Of a DNA stretch of 64,000 nucleotides, positions 33,015 to 41,179 are shown in pieces. The stretch covers positions 62,001-126,000 of the forward strand of contig NZ_AULL01000019.1 in assembly GCF_000422265.1 (NCBI RefSeq). The letters are read 5' to 3'. The DNA comes from Kaistella palustris DSM 21579. GTDB lineage: Bacteria; Bacteroidota; Bacteroidia; Flavobacteriales; Weeksellaceae. Below the pieces are notes generated by a model. The model made no database searches, had not been told where the DNA came from, and saw only the letters and a list, made by a program, of their open reading frames with translations. Each line of letters opens with the position of its first letter. Position 1 is the stretch's first letter. A program made the translations under genes and the position numbers.

Positions 33015-35645
33015 TTACATGACTTTTCCTTCCTCCAGAATTTCTTTGTTCTGATATTCCTGTACCAGATCGATCGCGTTGGAGACCACATCGCTGAGTG
33101 CGGTGATAAATGTACCTTCTTCGGCCATACTCATGGCGTGTTTCAAGGCTTCGATTTCTTTTGGAATAATTTCGTAGCTGACTTCCCGCCCCGCTTCCTG
33201 AATCCCGGAGATCAGCAAACCGTTAATATCTTCCTCGGAGCGGCCACGCAGATGTTTTTCATTTCTAATGATGATATAATCGAACATTCTGCCCGCAATC
33301 TTGCCACATTCCTGGATATCTTTGTCACGCCGGTCTCCGACACCTGAAATGATGCCGATCTTTTTGGTTGCTTCTACGTTTTTCAGATAATCTTCAATGG
33401 CCTCGTAACCCGCAGGGTTATGCGCAAAATCAATCAGCACCTGGAATTTCTTGAATTTAAAGATATTCAGGCGGCCGGGAGTTAATGCCGCACTCGGGAT
33501 AAACGTTCTGAGTGAATTGGCAATATCTTCGATTTCGAAACCGTACAGGTAAGTGGCTAAACTCGCTGCCAACACGTTGGAAATCATAAACCTGGCTTTC
33601 GCTTCCATTGTAATCGGAATATTGTTCGCCTTGGCAATTCTGATCTTCCACTCGCCTTTTTTTATGGTCACAAACCCTTCTTCGTATACGCAGGTAATTT
33701 TTCCTTCTTTCGCAAATTTCTTTATGTGAGGGTTGTTCTCATCCAGGCTGAAGATGGCGATTTTGGAATCCAGATCGGTCATCAACCTCATTGAATATTC
33801 ATCGTCGGCATTCAGCACGCTCCAGCCACCTTTTTTTACCGAATCGAGGACTACGCGTTTTACTTTTGTAAGATCTTTTAAAGTATGTATGTCGTTCAGG
33901 CCAAGGTGATCTTCTTTAATGTTTGTCAGCACGCCAATGTCACTGTTTGTATAGCCGAGTCCTGAGCGCAGAATACCGCCGCGTGCGGTTTCCAAAACCG
34001 CGAATTCTACTGTAGGATCCTTTAAAACGAACTCCGCAGAAATCGGTCCTGTGGTGTCACCTTTGGTCAGCATGGTGTTCTGAATATAAATCCCGTCGGA
34101 GGTGGTGAAACCAACGCGGTATCCATTATTTTTCACAATATGTGCAATCAGGCGTGTAGTTGTGGTTTTACCGTTGGTACCAGTGACCGAAATAATCGGT
34201 ATGCGGCTCGCTTTGCCCTGGGGATAAAGCATATCTACCACCGGTGCGGCTACGTTCCGCGGCAGACCTTCGCTGGGTGCAAGGTGCATGCGGAAACCCG
34301 GCGCGGCATTAACTTCCAGGATCGCACCACCACTCTCTTTCAGCGGCTGCGTGAGATTTTCTGCCATAATATCGATTCCGCATACATCGAGTCCGATTAT
34401 TTTTGAGATCCGCTCACACATGGTTACGTTCTCGGGGTGAATCATATCGGTCACATCAATTGAAGTACCGCCGGTAGAGAGATTTGCTGTAGATTTCAGA
34501 TATACGATCTCGCCTTTCTGCGGAACAGTTTCCAGCGTGTAATTCAGTTTCTCCAAAAGTTCGTTGGTATCTTTATCCACCAGAATTTCGGTGAGTACAT
34601 TTTCATGTCCGTAACCTCTTCTCGGATCACTGTTTTCCTTATCTATCAGTTGCTGAATCGTCATTGAACCATCGCCTACTACATGTGCGGGAACCCGTCT
34701 TGCTGCTGCCACCATTTTATAATTAATGACCAGCACTCGGAAATCATAACCTGTGATGTAGCGCTCTACAATTACTTTGGGGCCAAAATTCTGCGCGTGA
34801 TAAAGCCCCGCTTTTGCGGTTTCAAAATCAGTCACATTTATCGATGAGCCTTTGCCATGGTTGCCGTCCAGCGGTTTCAGCACCACGGGATAACCTATTT
34901 TCCCGATGACTCTTTCCAGACCTTCTTCATCTATGACCAGATCACCAGATGGTACCGGAATTGCGGCGTCATCCAGCATTTTTTTGGTCAGTTCCTTGTT
35001 GCACGCAATATCTACAGCTATGGAACCTGTTTTGCCTGTAATTGTTGCCTGGAACCGCTGCTGATGGATTCCGTACCCCAACTGCACCAATGAATTTTTA
35101 CCTAACCGGATCCACGGGATATTGCGCGAAACTGCTTCCTGTACAATACTTCCGGTAGATGGCCCCAACCTTTCGCGTTCGCGGATTTCTTTTAATGTCT
35201 GAATGCATTCCGCAATTGGATATTCCACGTTATCAATTAGAGCCTGTGCGATGGCTACTGCCTGCTCGGCGGCGTAAATGCCCGAGTTTTCTTCAATATA
35301 ATTGAAAACAACATTATAAACGCCGGAGGTCTTTGTCTCGCGGGTTCTGCCGAAACCTGCATCCATTCCCGCCAAAGTCTGAATTTCCAGGGCGATATGT
35401 TCCACCACATGGCCCATCCATGTTCCCATTTCAATCCTTTGGAAAAAACCACCTTCTACCCCTTCGGAACAGCGGTGCGTGATGAGCGACGGCAGGAGTA
35501 GCTCCAGTCTTTCGCGGAAACCTTCGATCTTATTTGTGGGCAGGTGCTCTACCTCTTCAAGATCAAGGCGCATCTGAATTAATTTCTGCCGGCGGATACT
35601 CCAGATATTCGGGCCTTTCAGGACCTGTATTTTCTCAATTTTCAT
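33015..35645 (-). CDS. cphA: Cyanophycin synthetase
   Basis: 876 aa. N-terminal domain and ATP-grasp (to about 480) have HGKGSSIN, VLKPLDGNHGKG and AILEVNAAPGFRMHL. The C-terminal Mur-ligase-like half (from about 490) has the P-loop VTGTNGKTTTTRLIAHI, NIKEDHLG, and DFAHNPAGYEAI. It adds aspartate and arginine alternately to build cyanophycin, a carbon and nitrogen store. Length matches CphA1. Divergent from it lie cphB and an isoaspartyl peptidase, completing the store-and-release cycle. Confidence 0.95.
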   Translation of the reverse strand: MKIEKIQVLKGPNIWSIRRQKLIQMRLDLEEVEHLPTNKIEGFRERLELLLPSLITHRCSEGVEGGFFQRIEMGTWMGHVVEHIALEIQTLAGMDAGFGRTRETKTSGVYNVVFNYIEENSGIYAAEQAVAIAQALIDNVEYPIAECIQTLKEIRERERLGPSTGSIVQEAVSRNIPWIRLGKNSLVQLGYGIHQQRFQATITGKTGSIAVDIACNKELTKKMLDDAAIPVPSGDLVIDEEGLERVIGKIGYPVVLKPLDGNHGKGSSINVTDFETAKAGLYHAQNFGPKVIVERYITGYDFRVLVINYKMVAAARRVPAHVVGDGSMTIQQLIDKENSDPRRGYGHENVLTEILVDKDTNELLEKLNYTLETVPQKGEIVYLKSTANLSTGGTSIDVTDMIHPENVTMCERISKIIGLDVCGIDIMAENLTQPLKESGGAILEVNAAPGFRMHLAPSEGLPRNVAAPVVDMLYPQGKASRIPIISVTGTNGKTTTTRLIAHIVKNNGYRVGFTTSDGIYIQNTMLTKGDTTGPISAEFVLKDPTVEFAVLETARGGILRSGLGYTNSDIGVLTNIKEDHLGLNDIHTLKDLTKVKRVVLDSVKKGGWSVLNADDEYSMRLMTDLDSKIAIFSLDENNPHIKKFAKEGKITCVYEEGFVTIKKGEWKIRIAKANNIPITMEAKARFMISNVLAASLATYLYGFEIEDIANSLRTFIPSAALTPGRLNIFKFKKFQVLIDFAHNPAGYEAIEDYLKNVEATKKIGIISGVGDRRDKDIQECGKIAGRMFDYIIIRNEKHLRGRSEEDINGLLISGIQEAGREVSYEIIPKEIEALKHAMSMAEEGTFITALSDVVSNAIDLVQEYQNKEILEEGKVM

Positions 35646-35690
35646 ATTTCGGGAACGTCAAATGTTGCGGTTAATTTTCTTAATGAAATT

Positions 35691-35698
35691 CAAAGATA
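35691..35698 (-). promoter_or_regulatory. -7 box (TATCTTTG) for cphA
   Basis: CAAAGATA on the + strand, 45 bases before the cphA ATG. Confidence 0.65.
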
Positions 35699-35824
35699 AA
35701 AGAAAAGCCGTATAATCTGTATTATTTTTTTCTGATGCCGTTTAAACAGCCTTTAAAAGCATTTATAAGAAGGAACGCAGCGATTTTTTTAGCGAACCAC
35801 CAGTATTGCCCTAAATTATTTCTC

Positions 35825-35832
35825 TAAATTTG
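35825..35832 (+). promoter_or_regulatory. -7 box (TAAATTTG) for cphB
   Basis: Exact TAnnTTTG match ending 6 bases before ATG 35839, so the cphB transcript is probably leaderless or nearly so. Confidence 0.7.
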
Positions 35833-35838
35833 CACCCT

Positions 35839-36726
35839 ATGAAAGCAGTTGGAAAATTAATGATCATCGGTGGTGCAGTGAACAAAGGGAGTTTTGCCGA
35901 AACTGATTACGACCAGAATGTTGAGAAAAACCTGAACTTTTTCGAACGCGGCATCCTTCGGAAAATCATCAACGAGTCGCGGCTTAAAGAAGATTCTACG
36001 ATTGAGATTATTACAACCGCCTCGCAGATTCCCCAAATCGTAGGACCCGAATATAAAAAAGCTTTCGAATTTCTTGGGTCGAAAAACGTGAATATTCTGG
36101 ACATTCAAAACCGTGAGCAGGCCAACAGCGACGCCATGGTGGCACGTGCAAATGCTGCAGATGTAGTTTTGTTTACCGGCGGTGACCAATTGCGTCTCAC
36201 TTCTATTTTGGGCGGCACACGTTTTCACGAAGCTATCCTTTTAAAATACCAGGAACAGGACTTCATCTACGCAGGTACTTCCGCGGGCGCTGCGGCAGCT
36301 TCGGAAAATATGATTTATCAGGGATCCAGCAGCGAAGCTTTGCTGAAGGGCGAGATTAAAACCACACAAGGATTGGGTTTTATAGAAAATGTGATTGTGG
36401 ATACGCATTTTGTGCAGCGCGGCAGGATCGGCAGACTTTTTCAGGCAGTGGTAAATAACCCCAGAACTTTAGGCATCGGTCTGGGCGAGGATACCGGGCT
36501 TTACATCGATGGTGATGTGATGACGGCCATTGGTTCCGGACTGGTGATTTTGGTAGACGGCCGGTTTATAAAGGATACGAATCTTACCAACATTGATCTG
36601 GGACATCCTATTTCGATCGATAACCTGATCGTACACGTAATGTCTCAAAACGATTTTTACGACCTTAAACTGAAAGACCTTACCATCGTAAATTCGCAAT
36701 ACAATCCTATTCCACAGGATTCTTAA
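35839..36726 (+). CDS. cphB: Cyanophycinase
   Basis: 295 aa from ATG 35839, chosen because an earlier TTG lies in the -7 box. S51-type serine peptidase with the nucleophile S148 in GTSAGAAA, GGDQ (114-117), and the DTHFVQRGR segment around H190. It cuts cyanophycin to beta-Asp-Arg dipeptides. Divergent from cphA, 192 bases between starts, and followed 75 bases later by the isoaspartyl peptidase gene. No signal peptide, so the enzyme is cytosolic and works on stored polymer. Confidence 0.94.
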   Translation: MKAVGKLMIIGGAVNKGSFAETDYDQNVEKNLNFFERGILRKIINESRLKEDSTIEIITTASQIPQIVGPEYKKAFEFLGSKNVNILDIQNREQANSDAMVARANAADVVLFTGGDQLRLTSILGGTRFHEAILLKYQEQDFIYAGTSAGAAAASENMIYQGSSSEALLKGEIKTTQGLGFIENVIVDTHFVQRGRIGRLFQAVVNNPRTLGIGLGEDTGLYIDGDVMTAIGSGLVILVDGRFIKDTNLTNIDLGHPISIDNLIVHVMSQNDFYDLKLKDLTIVNSQYNPIPQDS

Positions 36727-36801
36727 GCATATGGAGCATTATTAAATTTTTTCTTTTCAAAGTTTTTACCTCACAAAATCTTTAACCATTAAAATGTATT
36801 T

Positions 36802-37644
36802 ATGAAAGTGATCATACACGGTGGATTTTTCTCCGAAAGCGAGCAAAGTCACGAAGTGAAAACCGCGAAACAGCAATCCTTAAAAGAAATCGCCGGCAAA
36901 GCATTCGAATTTTTGAAGGAACATACTGCAGAAGAAACAGTAGTGTACGCGGTTTCTCTGTTGGAAGATGATCCACTTTATAATGCAGGAACCGGCTCCC
37001 AAATCCAAAGCGACGGCAAAATCCGGATGAGCGCTTCGCTGATGAATGGCGAATCCCAGAAATTTTCCGGAGTTATAAATATCGAAAACGTGAAGAACCC
37101 AATCGAAATCGCGCAGATTTTAATGAAAGAAGATGACCGCGTTCTGGGTGGCTCAGGTGCAAAAAAATATGCTGCGGCAAATGGTTTCACAGACTTTTCA
37201 ACGGAAACGCCGCAACGGAGAAAAGAATATGAAGAAAAACTGAAGAATGGCGGAAAAGGAACAGTCGGCTGTGTTGCACTCGACGCAAAGGGAAAACTGG
37301 CCGCGGCAACATCTACTGGCGGCAAAGGTTTTGAGATCACAGGAAGAATTTCAGATTCGGCCACCGTTGCTGGAAACTTCGCGAATCAATTTTGTGCAGT
37401 GAGTTGCACAGGTGTGGGCGAAGATATTGTAAGCAATGCCACGGCAGCAAAAATCGTGGTGCGCGTGACCGATGGCATGTCGGTGGAAAAAGCCTTCGAA
37501 AAAACATTTGCAGAGCTGCAGGAAATCGATGGTTTTGCCGGCGCGATCGCCATCGATAAAGACGGGAATATGTGCCATGCGGAGTCCCATCCGACTATGG
37601 TTTTCGCCGGTTACGACGGTAAAAATTATGAAGTCTTTAATTAA
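36802..37644 (+). CDS. Isoaspartyl peptidase / plant-type L-asparaginase
   Basis: 280 aa N-terminal nucleophile hydrolase. The self-cleavage site is before T154 in GKGTVGCVALD, and GGSGAKKYAA and STGGKGFEITGR are the family signatures. NAGTGSQIQ is also typical. It would cleave the beta-Asp-Arg dipeptides released by CphB into aspartate and arginine. Slightly short compared with the usual 300-330 aa. It is co-directional with cphB and likely in one transcript. Confidence 0.92.
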   Translation: MKVIIHGGFFSESEQSHEVKTAKQQSLKEIAGKAFEFLKEHTAEETVVYAVSLLEDDPLYNAGTGSQIQSDGKIRMSASLMNGESQKFSGVINIENVKNPIEIAQILMKEDDRVLGGSGAKKYAAANGFTDFSTETPQRRKEYEEKLKNGGKGTVGCVALDAKGKLAAATSTGGKGFEITGRISDSATVAGNFANQFCAVSCTGVGEDIVSNATAAKIVVRVTDGMSVEKAFEKTFAELQEIDGFAGAIAIDKDGNMCHAESHPTMVFAGYDGKNYEVFN

Positions 37645-37875
37645 AAATTTAGTCGGCGTTCCAGGTCGCGTTTACAGATAATGCTGTTTCTTACGCTAAA
37701 AATTCTGGAATGATTTTTCGGTTGTTTTTTTAAATACCTACCCAAGCTTTTGCAACCTGATCTTTTGCGAAAACTTTTTTGAAGTTTTTTTAAACAGGAA
37801 ACTGTTTTTTGCTTTTTCGAAATAAAAAAAAGTTGCATCATTTTTGTTTCAGTTCTGTACATTAAAAAATATCCT

Positions 37876-38064
37876 ATGAAAAAATTGATGGCTTTAGCAG
37901 TTTTCGGTACTTTATGTTTCGCCGCCTGCGCACAGAAAGAAGAAAAAAGAGAAGATTACAAACAGGAGCACAACGTGGCCGAAAAACGCAACGCCGGCGT
38001 TCCCGAAGCGGCAATGAGCGATTCTGCCGAGGTTAAGGATTCCCTGCAGACCGAAACCAAATAA
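37876..38064 (+). CDS. Small lipoprotein
   Basis: 62 aa. Signal MKKLMALAVFGTLCFAAC with lipidated C18, then about 44 residues of charged, low-complexity sequence (KEEKREDYKQEHN, then Asp/Ser/Glu-rich). No fold is apparent. Small acidic lipoproteins like this are common in Chryseobacterium. It ends in a shared bidirectional terminator against fabH. Confidence 0.78.
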   Translation: MKKLMALAVFGTLCFAACAQKEEKREDYKQEHNVAEKRNAGVPEAAMSDSAEVKDSLQTETK

Positions 38065-38090
38065 AAAATGCGTCAGCCGACGCATTTTTT
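38063..38090. terminator. Bidirectional terminator between the small lipoprotein and fabH
   Basis: ATGCGTC/GACGCAT, 7-bp stem with an AGCC loop, A-run before and T-run after, so it works in both directions. Confidence 0.88.
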
Positions 38091-39111
38091 AGTATTCGAA
38101 TAAAATTGAGCCCCACGTAAAACCACTGCCAAAAGCCGAAAGCAACACAAGATCTCCCCTTTTAATTTTTCCCTCCTCTATCGCTTCACTTAAAGCGAGC
38201 GGAATTGAAGCGGCTGTGGTATTTCCGTATTTCTGAATGTTGTTGAACACTTTGTCATCCGGTAAATTAAATTTCTTCTGCACAAACTGGGCGATCCGCA
38301 GATTAGCCTGGTGCGGAATGAACATGTCCAGGTCTTCAACGGTTTTTCCCGCAGATTTTAGGGCTTCATTCATAGTTTCGGGGAAACGTGTGACTGCATG
38401 TTTAAAAACAAAGTTTCCGTTCATGACAGGGTAAATTTCTGCATTGGTTACATTTTCGGGTTCCAGACGCATTCTGTCGCTCCAGCCATATTTTGATCCC
38501 GGAAATTTTGTACAGAGTTCATCGGCATATTTACCTTCAGCGTGCATGTTGAATGCTAATATATCACCGGATTTCTCATCATCGCTGGCAGAAAGAATCA
38601 CTGCTCCTGCTCCATCGCCAAAAATCACTGAGACACCGCGACCTTTATCGGAAAAATCCAGACCAAAGGAATGGATCTCCGCACCCACGACCAGAATATT
38701 CTTATAGGTGTTTGATTTAATGAAAGCATTTGCCACACTCATCGCATAGACAAATCCCGAGCACTGGTTTCTGACATCCAACGCGCCGATGGTGTCGCAA
38801 CCCAACATTTCCTGCAGCAAAACCCCACAACCCGGAAAATAATAATCGGGTGAAAGCGTGGCGAATACTATGAAATCGATATCCTTTGCGGTAAGTCCGG
38901 CCATCTTCAAAGCTTTTTCTGAGGCTTTGAAGGCGAGATAGGAAGTTGTTTCTTCGGCATCGTTTCTGTTTTTGCGGTGGTGGCGTTCTTTTATTCCGGT
39001 CCGCTCTGTAATCCACTCGTCATTGGTAGTCATGAGTTTAGACAGATCATCATTTGTCACTACATTTTCGGGAACGTAATGGCCAATGCCTTTTATGGTG
39101 CTTTTAATCAT
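38089..39111 (-). CDS. fabH: 3-oxoacyl-ACP synthase III
   Basis: 340 aa thiolase-fold enzyme. Catalytic Cys C117 in NQCSGFVYAM, histidine in FIPHQANLRI and asparagine in YGNTTAAS. It starts fatty-acid synthesis by condensing acetyl-CoA or a branched acyl-CoA with malonyl-ACP. Branched primers are plausible because ilvE and a fused E1 dehydrogenase are in the window. It is not next to rpmF/plsX, so it may be a second, specialised FabH copy. Own -7 box upstream. Confidence 0.94.
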   Translation of the reverse strand: MIKSTIKGIGHYVPENVVTNDDLSKLMTTNDEWITERTGIKERHHRKNRNDAEETTSYLAFKASEKALKMAGLTAKDIDFIVFATLSPDYYFPGCGVLLQEMLGCDTIGALDVRNQCSGFVYAMSVANAFIKSNTYKNILVVGAEIHSFGLDFSDKGRGVSVIFGDGAGAVILSASDDEKSGDILAFNMHAEGKYADELCTKFPGSKYGWSDRMRLEPENVTNAEIYPVMNGNFVFKHAVTRFPETMNEALKSAGKTVEDLDMFIPHQANLRIAQFVQKKFNLPDDKVFNNIQKYGNTTAASIPLALSEAIEEGKIKRGDLVLLSAFGSGFTWGSILFEY

Positions 39112-39129
39112 TTTTAATTTTTAGAATAA

Positions 39130-39137
39130 CAAATATA
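39130..39137 (-). promoter_or_regulatory. -7 box (TATATTTG) for fabH
   Basis: CAAATATA on the + strand, 18 bases before the fabH ATG. Confidence 0.65.
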
Positions 39138-39188
39138 AAGATATTTAAAACAGCGGAAAAAGGTTAATTTTAGCGCTGAATATATCAT

Positions 39189-39196
39189 TAAATTTG
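39189..39196 (+). promoter_or_regulatory. -7 box (TAAATTTG) for the CorA gene
   Basis: Exact TAnnTTTG match ending 4 bases before ATG 39201, implying a leaderless mRNA. Confidence 0.7.
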
Positions 39197-39200
39197 TCGT

Positions 39201-40103
39201 ATGCCAATAGAAATATTTTTCAGAAATGACCACTGTGAGTGGATCGACGTAGAAGCGCCTACCGAAGAAGACCTTGACTTTCTGCATGAGCGATACGAGA
39301 TCGACATGCTGTTGTTGGAAGATACCATCGATCCGAATCACCTGCCGAAATTTGAACAGGCAGGCGATGTTAAATTCTTTCTGACACGCGAAAATACGGA
39401 GCTTGAGCGCAACAGCCTCAACACCATCAGCGACATTTCTACGAAACTCGGCATATTTCTCCTCAAGAACGTGATCATCACCGTTCACCGAATGAAGAAC
39501 CGCAGCGTGTACGAGTTCAAAAAGGAAATACAGCTGCCGGACTGCAAGGATATTCACGCAGATAAAATAGCGCTCAACTTAGCGATAAAAGTAATTAAAT
39601 CCTTCGATGATGAATCACAACACATTATGGAAACCATGGATAATGTGGAAAATGAGATCTTCCTGAAAAATACCGACAGCACTTACCAGATCCGCCGCCT
39701 TTACCAACTTAAAAGGAAGTCCGGCCTAAACACGCGGATACTGAACATATCTGCAGACTGGGTGACACAGTTTAAAACACTCAACCTCAATGATTCTGAA
39801 ATAACCGATCTGCGCGATAAACACAAAGATGTGGTTGCAGATTTCGAGCATCTAAACGCGCAGGTCACCAACTTGATTTCCATGTTTCTGGCAATGAGCG
39901 ATCAGCGGTCTAATCAGGTGATGAAGGTGCTGGCGATCTATTCCATGTATTTCTTTCCGATTACTTTTATCGCGGGTATTTACGGGATGAACTTCGATAT
40001 AATGCCAGAGCTCCACACCACTTACGGCTATTTTGTCACTCTAGGAATTATGGCGCTTATTGCACTTGTCACATTTCTCTATGTACGGCGAAAACGCTGG
40101 TAA
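39201..40103 (+). CDS. CorA family magnesium/divalent cation transporter
   Basis: 300 aa. Long N-terminal cytoplasmic domain (1-235, alpha/beta with a helical stalk), then two C-terminal transmembrane helices, the first ending in the defining GMN of IAGIYGMNFDIM, followed by YGYFVTLGIMALIALVTF and the basic tail YVRRKRW. It would form a pentameric channel for Mg2+ or Co2+. The ATG sits 5 bases behind the promoter box. Confidence 0.93.
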   Translation: MPIEIFFRNDHCEWIDVEAPTEEDLDFLHERYEIDMLLLEDTIDPNHLPKFEQAGDVKFFLTRENTELERNSLNTISDISTKLGIFLLKNVIITVHRMKNRSVYEFKKEIQLPDCKDIHADKIALNLAIKVIKSFDDESQHIMETMDNVENEIFLKNTDSTYQIRRLYQLKRKSGLNTRILNISADWVTQFKTLNLNDSEITDLRDKHKDVVADFEHLNAQVTNLISMFLAMSDQRSNQVMKVLAIYSMYFFPITFIAGIYGMNFDIMPELHTTYGYFVTLGIMALIALVTFLYVRRKRW

Positions 40104-40177
40104 AATTCTGACCGGAAGGTTTTAAGGGGAAAACACCCTATTTTATGCAAAGCATATTTTGGTGGCAAATTAATTTC

Positions 40178-40185
40178 TAATTTTG
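40178..40185 (+). promoter_or_regulatory. -7 box (TAATTTTG) for the caspase/subtilase/patatin operon
   Basis: Exact TAnnTTTG match upstream of the six-gene operon. A TTTG occurs at 40158-40161 as a possible -33 element, with a slightly short spacer of 16 bases. Confidence 0.6.
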
Positions 40186-40209
40186 ATTGGCTAACCAATA
40201 ACTGCTGCC

Positions 40210-40281
40210 ATGAAAAACACTGTAAATATCCTGAAGAAAAACTCCCCGCAGATACTTTTTTCAAGGCCTGGCTTTGCCTAA
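40210..40281 (+). CDS. Possible 23-residue leader peptide ahead of the caspase gene
   Basis: ATG-initiated frame of 23 codons lying between the operon's -7 box and the caspase ATG, ending 11 bases before it. It is basic at the start (MKNTVNILKK) and neutral at the end. It could be a regulatory leader peptide or a coincidence of an AT-rich leader; no family is known to me. Confidence 0.25.
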   Translation: MKNTVNILKKNSPQILFSRPGFA

Positions 40282-40292
40282 AATACAGGATC

Positions 40293-41168
40293 ATGGATAA
40301 TTTCTTTGCCTTGATTATCGGTGTTGGCGGAGATTTAGCCGCGACTGCAGCGGATGCTTCGGCTGTACATGCCTTACTTTCGGATCCGCTTCGCGGAGGA
40401 TATCCTGCCGCAAATATTACGCTTTTGGTAGATGAAGATTCTTCAAAAGAAAAGGTTCTGAACGCTCTCGACGAGCTGATTGCAAAAACAGACCAAGCTG
40501 AAAACGCTACCGTTGTGGTGTATTATTCCGGTCACGGCCTCCAATTTCCGCAAGAGGAGAATCCTAACCTTTTCGATTATTATTTAAAAACTTCCGGCGC
40601 CGACAAAACACGGAAGGAGGAAACGATGGTCAACGGCCTGGTTTTCTCAAAAAAAATAAACCGAATAAAAGCTGCACGCTTACTTATATTACTCGACTGC
40701 TGTCATGCCGACGGTTTGGGCCCGAAAAGGATTGATGCACTGGAAGAAATGACTGTTCAGGAAACCTCGTCAAACCGCGGACTGCTAGAAAAACTGACCG
40801 AAGGTGAAGGTCGGGTTTTTATTTCCGCCTGCGATGATGATGAAGAATCGGTCATTCTGCCCGGCTCGAAAAACAGCCTTTTTACCGAGGTGTGTCTGGA
40901 AGCACTTCACGGTAAACTCTCTCCTGCCGATGAATTTGTGCCGGTAATCGATCTCATGTATTTTGTGGTGAAGGAAGTTCCGAAAAGAGTGTTGCCTTTT
41001 CACCATAAGCAACGGCCGATCATTACAGAAGTTCAAAACCTTTCACCCGATTATTTTGTCTGCCGAAACGGCGATTATAAAACCGCAGAGGTGCAGTTGG
41101 AGGACTTTATCATTGATAATTCTGCTGAGCGGCTGCTGTTCCTGCAGGAATACGACAATAAATTATAA
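40293..41168 (+). CDS. Caspase-like cysteine protease (peptidase C14)
   Basis: 291 aa, no signal peptide. The p20-like fold starts with FFALIIGVGGDL and includes DASAVHALL, the catalytic histidine H81 in YYSGHG and the catalytic cysteine C137 in LDCCHADG, the usual D-x-C-H arrangement of bacterial caspase-like/metacaspase enzymes. The C-terminal part (180-291) supplies SACDDDEESVI and a p10-like segment. Cleavage would be after Arg/Lys or Asp; the sequence alone does not settle it. First main gene of a six-gene operon, 12 bases ahead of the subtilase. Confidence 0.9.
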   Translation: MDNFFALIIGVGGDLAATAADASAVHALLSDPLRGGYPAANITLLVDEDSSKEKVLNALDELIAKTDQAENATVVVYYSGHGLQFPQEENPNLFDYYLKTSGADKTRKEETMVNGLVFSKKINRIKAARLLILLDCCHADGLGPKRIDALEEMTVQETSSNRGLLEKLTEGEGRVFISACDDDEESVILPGSKNSLFTEVCLEALHGKLSPADEFVPVIDLMYFVVKEVPKRVLPFHHKQRPIITEVQNLSPDYFVCRNGDYKTAEVQLEDFIIDNSAERLLFLQEYDNKL

Positions 41169-41179
41169 AAAAACACACG

